Shown: positions 14,515 to 18,933 of the stretch, piece after piece
Layout: each line of letters begins with the position of its first letter
How positions within the stretch are numbered: the first letter of the stretch is position 1
Assembly (NCBI GenBank): GCA_937926975.1
Contig: CALBCJ010000021.1
Location: 1 to 18,933, forward strand
Reading direction: 5' to 3'
From: an uncultured Propionibacteriaceae bacterium
Lineage (GTDB): Bacteria; Actinomycetota; Actinomycetes; Propionibacteriales; Propionibacteriaceae
DNA: 18,933 nucleotides
The notes under the pieces: generated by a model
Told to the model about the DNA's origin: nothing
Databases searched by the model: none
Seen by the model: only the letters and a program-made list of their open reading frames with translations
Made by a program: the position numbers and the translations under genes

Positions 14515-14718
14515 GTGAGGGGGAAGTCACGCAGCACCGACGGGCGTCGGGGAGCCCGAGAGCGGGGAACCCGTCCGGTGCGCGAGCCGGTTCACCTCGT
14601 TGTCGAGGGCGCATCAGGTACGCACGTAGACGCTGCACGCGCCGAGGTCACCGGAGAGCATGAGGAGCATGAAGCCCACTCACGGCACTGCAACCAACTG
14701 GCACGTCTTCATGGCTGA
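14515..14718 (+). pseudogene. Truncated RloB-like (AbiLii-type) fragment
   Basis: This 67-aa frame starts GTG 14515 with GAGG upstream, 11 bp after the AAA15 stop. Its beginning resembles the start of RloB proteins: a basic Arg/Gly-rich lead (GRRGARERGTRPV) followed by a strand and acidic turn, VHLVVEGASGT, comparable to the EGxxTE nucleotide-binding start of this Toprim-like family. After about residue 40 the resemblance ends and the frame runs into the 5' part of the next gene. RloB proteins normally have about 200 residues, so at most one fifth remains. The call depends on gene order and a short motif and is tentative; an unrelated short protein is possible. Confidence 0.42.
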
Positions 14719-15142
14719 GTCGAACGACCCTCGCGAGGCCGACGAGGAGATGGCGCGCGAGCTCGGCCTCATGGATGGGGCCAGCCAGTGGGGCTATGCC
14801 CTGTGGCGTCTGCCAGAGGACAACCCGGTACGTGGCCTCAGCTACGAGGGGGCCACCGAGTTCCTCCAGTCCGCCGGAACAGCACAGCGCATGACCATCG
14901 AGATGATGCGACACCAGTCCCAGCCAGAAGACGCCTACTACCTCTACGCCGTCGGCAAGCCAGGAGGCACCACCAGCCTCCAGGACACAACCATCACCTG
15001 GGCCGGCAAGACCACCCCCGTCGCCGAGAACGAGGTCTACACCGCCGCCGAGGCCGCCAAGGTCTACGCCTACTACCGCAAGCACGACACCGTACCCCCC
15101 GACTCCACCCTCCGCCTGGTCGACACCTTCCCCGTCGACTGA
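14660..15142 (+). CDS. Hypothetical protein, codon use unlike its neighbours
   Basis: This 160-aa soluble protein has no signal peptide or membrane span and I do not recognise it. It has the WHVFMAESNDPREADEEMA start, a central LSYEGATEFLQSAGTAQRMTIEMM helix region, a YYLYAVGKPGG strand and a C-terminal NEVYTAAEAAKVYAYYRKHDTVPP helix followed by LRLVDTFPVD. The pattern of short strands and a late Ala-rich helix vaguely recalls Imm1-type immunity proteins, but I would not assign it. Starts at 14660 and 14669 are both possible; GGAGAG lies nearer to the ideal distance for 14669. The gene prefers CTC, GTC and GCC before TAC, whereas most genes here use CTG, GTG and GCG, which suggests separate acquisition. 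It overlaps the RloB-like fragment. Confidence 0.65.
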   Translation: MRSMKPTHGTATNWHVFMAESNDPREADEEMARELGLMDGASQWGYALWRLPEDNPVRGLSYEGATEFLQSAGTAQRMTIEMMRHQSQPEDAYYLYAVGKPGGTTSLQDTTITWAGKTTPVAENEVYTAAEAAKVYAYYRKHDTVPPDSTLRLVDTFPVD

Positions 15143-15213
15143 GCACTACACTCCCTCGGCCGAGCATCCTGACCCTAGCCATGCCTGCGCTCACGCCTGT
15201 CAGCTCTCGGGTC

Positions 15214-15219
15214 TACACT
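15214..15219 (+). promoter_or_regulatory. Candidate -10 box of the lipase/STAND operon
   Basis: TACACT lies 32 nt before the lipase GTG, the same hexamer as before the AAA15 gene. No good -35 is visible. Confidence 0.3.
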
Positions 15220-15251
15220 CCTGCGCAGGGCGAGCAGACGAAGGAGTTCTG

Positions 15252-16633
15252 GTGGCTGGTGGGCGTCCTCTGGTGGTGGTGATTCCGGGCATCGGCGGCA
15301 GCACGCTGGCCGACGAGCAGGGGCACACGGTGTACGACACCGACGCCTCCCACCTGGTGTCGCGAGTCTGTGACCCGTACGCCCTGCAGATTGACCGCTC
15401 GCTCCGGCCGACCGGGCGATCCGGTCGTTCGGGCTGGCGTGGATGCACCTGGTCACCGGGTACGAGGAACTGATGGCGGCCCTGGCCACGGAGCTGCGGC
15501 TGGCCGAGTCCGATGTGGCGGTAGCGGGTCTGGGGCCGGAGAACCTCGACGCGCAGCTGGTGTCGTTTCCGTACGACTTCCGCCAGTCGGTCGCCGACTG
15601 TGCTCAGGCCCTGGATGCTGCTCTCCGGATGCGCGTGCAGGGGCGCCCGGTGGTGCTGGTGGCCCACTCCATGGGTGGGCTGGTAGCGGCCCGCTGGTGG
15701 GCCGACCTCAGCGACGGGATCGATGTCCGGCAGATCATCACCCTGGGGACCCCGTTCCAGGGCGCTACCAAGGCGCTGGACTGGGTGGTCAACGGGATCA
15801 CTGTCGCCGGGGTCCCCATCCCGATCGGCAGTGCTCCCGAGGTCTACCGCGGCTGGCCGTCGATGTTCGACCTGCTGCCGCACGCGCAGGTGGTCGAGGG
15901 CAACCCGGCCGGCGGCTACCCGCACCAGCTGCCGGAGACGGTCACCCGGGCGGTGCCTGGCTTCGCCGCCCGGGCCGAGCAGGCGTACCGGGCGAACGCC
16001 GAGATGCAGCGGGCACTGGCCGCCCGGGCCGAGAACGGGCACTGCTTCACCCCGTACTTCTCGCAGGCGAAGAAGACCCCCTGCCGGGCGCTCTTCACCG
16101 ACGAACGACTGGTGACTCTCAAGGAAGACCCGGACTGGGTGCCGCCCGGCTGGGAGACCGGCGACGGGACCGTGCCGATGTTCTCGACGATCCCTCAGGC
16201 CCTGGAGGAGCAGCCACGGGCCTGGGGCCCTCAGCAGAAGTTGAGCCACGGCGACCTGGTCAAGTCCGAGGCCGTCGTCGAGGCGGTTGGCCGGTACGGG
16301 CTGACGCGGCTCCCCGGAGCCGCTCGGGGGCCAGACCACCACAGGCCGTACCTGCGTCTGGACCTGGATGACGTCCTGCCCGCCGGGCAGCCCCAGTCGG
16401 TACGGGTGCAGGTGATCGGACCCGAGGGAACGCCTCTCCGGGCAACCGAGGTGGCGGGGCGACTGGCCGGGCAGCGCTTCCGCGGCGAGGCCGACGGCGA
16501 CGCCTGGACTCTGCCAGTCCCGGCGGTGGTCGAGGGCATCCACCAGCTGCGGGTGACCGCCACCGGGGTGCCCGATTGTGACCGGCTCACCATGACGACC
16601 ACCGTGGGGATGACCTCGTGCGCGAACGCCTGA
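15252..16633 (+). CDS. LCAT-family lipase/acyltransferase, broken by one frameshift
   Basis: The alpha/beta hydrolase begins at GTG 15252 behind AAGGAG (15241-15246). Its first part, VAGGRPLVVVIPGIGGSTLADEQG, is the LCAT oxyanion-region motif PGxGGS. At 15414-15416 (a GGG run) the frame is lost: one extra G would join ...SLRPTG to AIRSFGLAWMHLVTGYEELMAAL and give about 460 aa. The second part contains nucleophile Ser in VAHSMGGLVAARWW, LGTPFQGATKALDW, Asp in GDGTVP and His in LSHGDLV, a complete Ser-Asp-His triad, then a beta-rich C-terminal domain of about 100 residues. LCAT-like enzymes hydrolyse or transfer acyl chains of phospholipids; no signal peptide is seen, so it should act inside the cell. 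It overlaps the STAND gene by 16 bp, suggesting a coupled pair. The frameshift may be an assembly error, a real mutation or a phase switch. Confidence 0.82.
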
Positions 16634-18933
16634 CCTGGGACTCCCAGAACCATCCCACCAGCCTGGTGGACATGGTCCATGTCGGCTGGGTCCAGCGGCT
16701 GCTGCTCGCTGACCAGGGGCGAGGCTTCCCCGGCCCCGGTCCCGGCGATGCGGCAGCCAAGGCTCAGCGGATCATCGAGAAGCTGGCCGAGCTCGACATC
16801 ACGTACGTTCACGAGCCGCCGGAGAGCACATCCACGACTCAGCAGGTCCGCCCGCTCGACGAGGTGCTGTCGCTGCGTCAGGCGACCTGCCTGGACCTGT
16901 GCGTCACCTTCTGCAGCGCTGCCCTCGACGCGGGCATCCACCCGCTGATCCTGGTCGTGGAGCAGAACGGAGGCCGGCACGCGCTGGTGCTGGTGCCGCA
17001 CGACCGAACCTGGGCGAAGGGCTGCTCGGCCCTGATTGAGGGCGGTGTCTCCCGTACGCCGCTGGTCACCGACGGCACTCTGATCCAGGAGGACGTGTCG
17101 GAGCGCCCTGACGACGCCCAGGCCAGCTGGCTCGCGATCGATGTGCTTCAGGCGTGCTCCGGGACTGGGCCCGGGGCTGGGCTGTGGGAGAACGCGGTCG
17201 CCGAGGGAGCCCGGTACGTACGGGAGTGGGCCTGGGATGTCTGCGTCGACATCGGCGGGCTCCGCAGCACCAGGCCAGAGACCGCCCCACCGCGCCTGGT
17301 CAGCGTGGACCGGGTCCTAGCCCCCGCGTACCATCCACTGCCGGCTCACCCCACCCCTCTGCAGCTGGTCCAGACCCGGTACGGGGTGGTGCCGTTCGCG
17401 TACCGGCCCGAGCTGGACGAGCTGCAGAGCTGGGCGGTGACCCGACCGGCAGCGCCGGGACCGGACCTTGCGGTCGCGGTCGTCACCGGCGCGGGCGGCA
17501 CAGGGAAGACCCGGTTGGCGGCCGAGCTCTGTGCGCGGCTGTCACCGATCGGCTGGTACGCGGGTTTTCTGCCTTCCACGGCCAGGCTCACCGATGACGA
17601 GCTGGGGGTGCTCGCCGAGCTCACCACCGAGCTGCTGGTGGTCGTGGACTATGCCGAGGAGTCCCGCAAGGACCAGCTGAGCCGGGTGCTGCGAGGGCTG
17701 CGAGGCCGCCGGTCGCCGACCCGGGTGGTGCTGACCGCCCGGGGCACCGATGTCTGGTGGGACCAGTTTCAGGAGGAGCTGATCACCGACGACATTCCGC
17801 TGCAGCCACCGAAGAGCATCCGAGCCCTGGACAAGCACCCCCACCCGGAGCTCCTGTACCGCCGGGCGGCCCGCAGGTTCGCCGAGAAGCAGGGCCAGTC
17901 GACTCCGACCAGCGTCCCCCCGGACCTCGGCGCCACTCCGCTCGATGTGGTGCTGCGGGCCTGGATCGCGGTGGCCGAGGAGAACTCCGAAGAGACGATC
18001 GGGCGGGAGGACCTGTACGAGCGGGTGCTGGCCACCGAGTTCGCCCGCTGGCGCAAGTTCCCCGCCCTGGCCGAGATCAGCACGGATCGTCTGCGCCGCG
18101 CCGCAGCCACCCTCAGCCTGCTGGCTCCCGCTCCCGACTATGTCGACGACGCTCTGGCGCGGCTTCCGAAGTGGTCGGCCGCCGACCATCGTAGCCGGGT
18201 AGCCGAGGTCCTGACGCAGGCGCTGCTCCGTCCTCACGACAGCGAAGGAGTACGGGTCCAGCCGGACCCGCTCGCCGACCACCTGATCCGCACTGTTTTC
18301 GAACAGCAACCCGCCTTGTTAGACCAGGTCCTCCCCTCAGACCCTCTCGACGTGCCCGGGATCGACGATCCCGACGCCGATGTGGCCGTGGTCGAGCTTG
18401 CCCTCGAGCAGGGCCGTCAAAGCCAGAACGCCTGCCTCACCATCACCCGCGCTCATCTGGACCAGCGGGACTCCTCTGTGGCCAGCCGTGCTCTTCAAGC
18501 CCGGCCGCACCTCTGGAGCAGCGCTCTGGACACGGCACTCACTCAGGGAGGTCCCTTCTGCCATTCCTTGGAGGCCCTGATCGCTTCGGGAGCTGACCTC
18601 CCGCTGGCCGAGATCCACGATGCCATCCCGCCGGATCATGGCTGGCTGCGCAGTGCTGCTCTGGCCGTTGCCCGCCGTCTCGCTGCCGAGCACCAAGGCC
18701 CGGCTGAGAAAGCCCGCTCGTTGAGCAACCTCGCCGTCCGGCTCGCCGACACCGGACACCGAGAGCAGGCCCTCACCACCGCCCAGGAAGCCACCACCCT
18801 CTACCGCAACCTCGTGAAGCAGAACCCCGCCGCCTACACACCCAACCTCGCCGCCTCGTTGAACAACCTCGCCAACCTGCTCGCCCAGACCGGACACCGA
18901 GACCAGGCCCTCACCACCGCTGAGGAAGCCACC
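16618..18933 (+). CDS. STAND NTPase with transglutaminase-like N-terminus and TPR repeats (partial)
   Basis: The frame starts at GTG 16618, inside the end of the lipase gene, and is still open at the right edge (772 residues visible). Residues 78-130 match transglutaminase-like cysteine domains: VRPLDEVLSLRQATCLDLCV (Cys91), GIHPLILVVE, GGRHALVLVPHD (His121, Asp129). A P-loop module follows: Walker A TGAGGTGKTRL (290-300), Walker B ELLVVVDYAEE (338-348), a sensor-type strand VVLTARG (370-376) and a helical region of about 180 residues. From about 700 on, 46-residue TPR units begin. This is the NLR-like STAND layout: effector-type N-terminus, switch, sensor repeats. Family knowledge suggests ATP-dependent assembly upon ligand binding; the ligand and the target are unknown. 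A TTA leucine codon occurs at 18319. Shine-Dalgarno is poor, so translation is probably coupled to the lipase. Confidence 0.85.
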   Translation, partial: MRERLTWDSQNHPTSLVDMVHVGWVQRLLLADQGRGFPGPGPGDAAAKAQRIIEKLAELDITYVHEPPESTSTTQQVRPLDEVLSLRQATCLDLCVTFCSAALDAGIHPLILVVEQNGGRHALVLVPHDRTWAKGCSALIEGGVSRTPLVTDGTLIQEDVSERPDDAQASWLAIDVLQACSGTGPGAGLWENAVAEGARYVREWAWDVCVDIGGLRSTRPETAPPRLVSVDRVLAPAYHPLPAHPTPLQLVQTRYGVVPFAYRPELDELQSWAVTRPAAPGPDLAVAVVTGAGGTGKTRLAAELCARLSPIGWYAGFLPSTARLTDDELGVLAELTTELLVVVDYAEESRKDQLSRVLRGLRGRRSPTRVVLTARGTDVWWDQFQEELITDDIPLQPPKSIRALDKHPHPELLYRRAARRFAEKQGQSTPTSVPPDLGATPLDVVLRAWIAVAEENSEETIGREDLYERVLATEFARWRKFPALAEISTDRLRRAAATLSLLAPAPDYVDDALARLPKWSAADHRSRVAEVLTQALLRPHDSEGVRVQPDPLADHLIRTVFEQQPALLDQVLPSDPLDVPGIDDPDADVAVVELALEQGRQSQNACLTITRAHLDQRDSSVASRALQARPHLWSSALDTALTQGGPFCHSLEALIASGADLPLAEIHDAIPPDHGWLRSAALAVARRLAAEHQGPAEKARSLSNLAVRLADTGHREQALTTAQEATTLYRNLVKQNPAAYTPNLAASLNNLANLLAQTGHRDQALTTAEEAT
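18751..18933 (+). repeat. Start of the 138-bp (46-residue) TPR repeat array
   Basis: The sequence ACCGGACACC starts at 18751 and returns at 18889, giving a period of 138 bp, or 46 residues. The units read as TPRs (LADTGHREQALTTAQEATTL, then LAQTGHRDQALTTAEEAT). Bases 18787-18830 are identical to 30-73. The array runs out of the window. Confidence 0.85.

Noticed and set aside
15408..15422. Programmed -1 ribosomal frameshift in the lipase gene
   Set aside because: The site ACC GGG CGA does not fit the X XXY YYZ slippery pattern and no obvious stimulatory structure was identified; a missing G is simpler.
1..18933. The window as one circular molecule with the TPR gene continuous across the ends
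   Set aside because: Joining the last complete codon (18931-18933) to base 1 leaves two extra bases before the left-edge frame at base 3, so the frame would break. Housekeeping genes such as ilvE also argue for a chromosome. Missing repeat units could hide a junction, so it is only rejected as it stands.
18751..18933. CRISPR-like repeats at the edges
   Set aside because: The period is 138 bp, the repeats are translated in frame as TPRs, and there are no unique spacers.

Overview
The window is 18.9 kb of very GC-rich DNA. GTG starts, strong GC at third codon positions, LppX/LprG-like lipoproteins, a DUF1707/LiaF-type protein and apparent leaderless genes all point to an actinobacterium (Actinomycetota). 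A propionibacterial or streptomycete-like relative is possible, but the sequence does not fix the genus.

Layout. (1) 1-371: the C-terminal end of a TPR-repeat protein entering from the left. (2) 630-2505, minus strand: a DUF1707/LiaF-like protein and a branched-chain aminotransferase (ilvE), both apparently leaderless. (3) 2583-4737, plus strand: a small lipoprotein ORF overlapping a signal-less LppX-like protein, then a complete LppX-like lipoprotein closed by a hairpin. (4) 4931-13002, a sugar locus: a YghZ-type aldo/keto reductase and a small acidic membrane protein (minus), then L-ribulokinase araB (plus), a 1-kb non-coding gap with two perfect hairpins, and a complete ChvE-GguA-GguB-type sugar ABC transporter. 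AraB suggests that a pentose, probably L-arabinose, is imported and phosphorylated here. The isomerase, the epimerase and any regulator are not in the window. (5) 13193-15142: an AAA15/RloA-like ATPase, a truncated RloB-like reading frame and an unrecognised 160-aa protein with foreign codon habits. (6) 15252-18933: an LCAT-family lipase with one frameshift, overlapping by 16 bp a large STAND NTPase that carries an N-terminal transglutaminase-like domain, a P-loop module and 46-residue TPR repeats running off the right edge.

Regions 5 and 6 look like a small biological-conflict (defence) island next to the metabolic genes. The lipase/STAND-TPR pair is the most interesting unit: a lipid-hydrolysing candidate effector coupled to an NLR-like candidate sensor. 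The TPR repeats at the two window edges share a 44-bp identical run, so either two related TPR genes flank the window or the window ends where an assembly broke in a repeat array. No tRNA, rRNA, insertion sequence, integrase or CRISPR array was seen.
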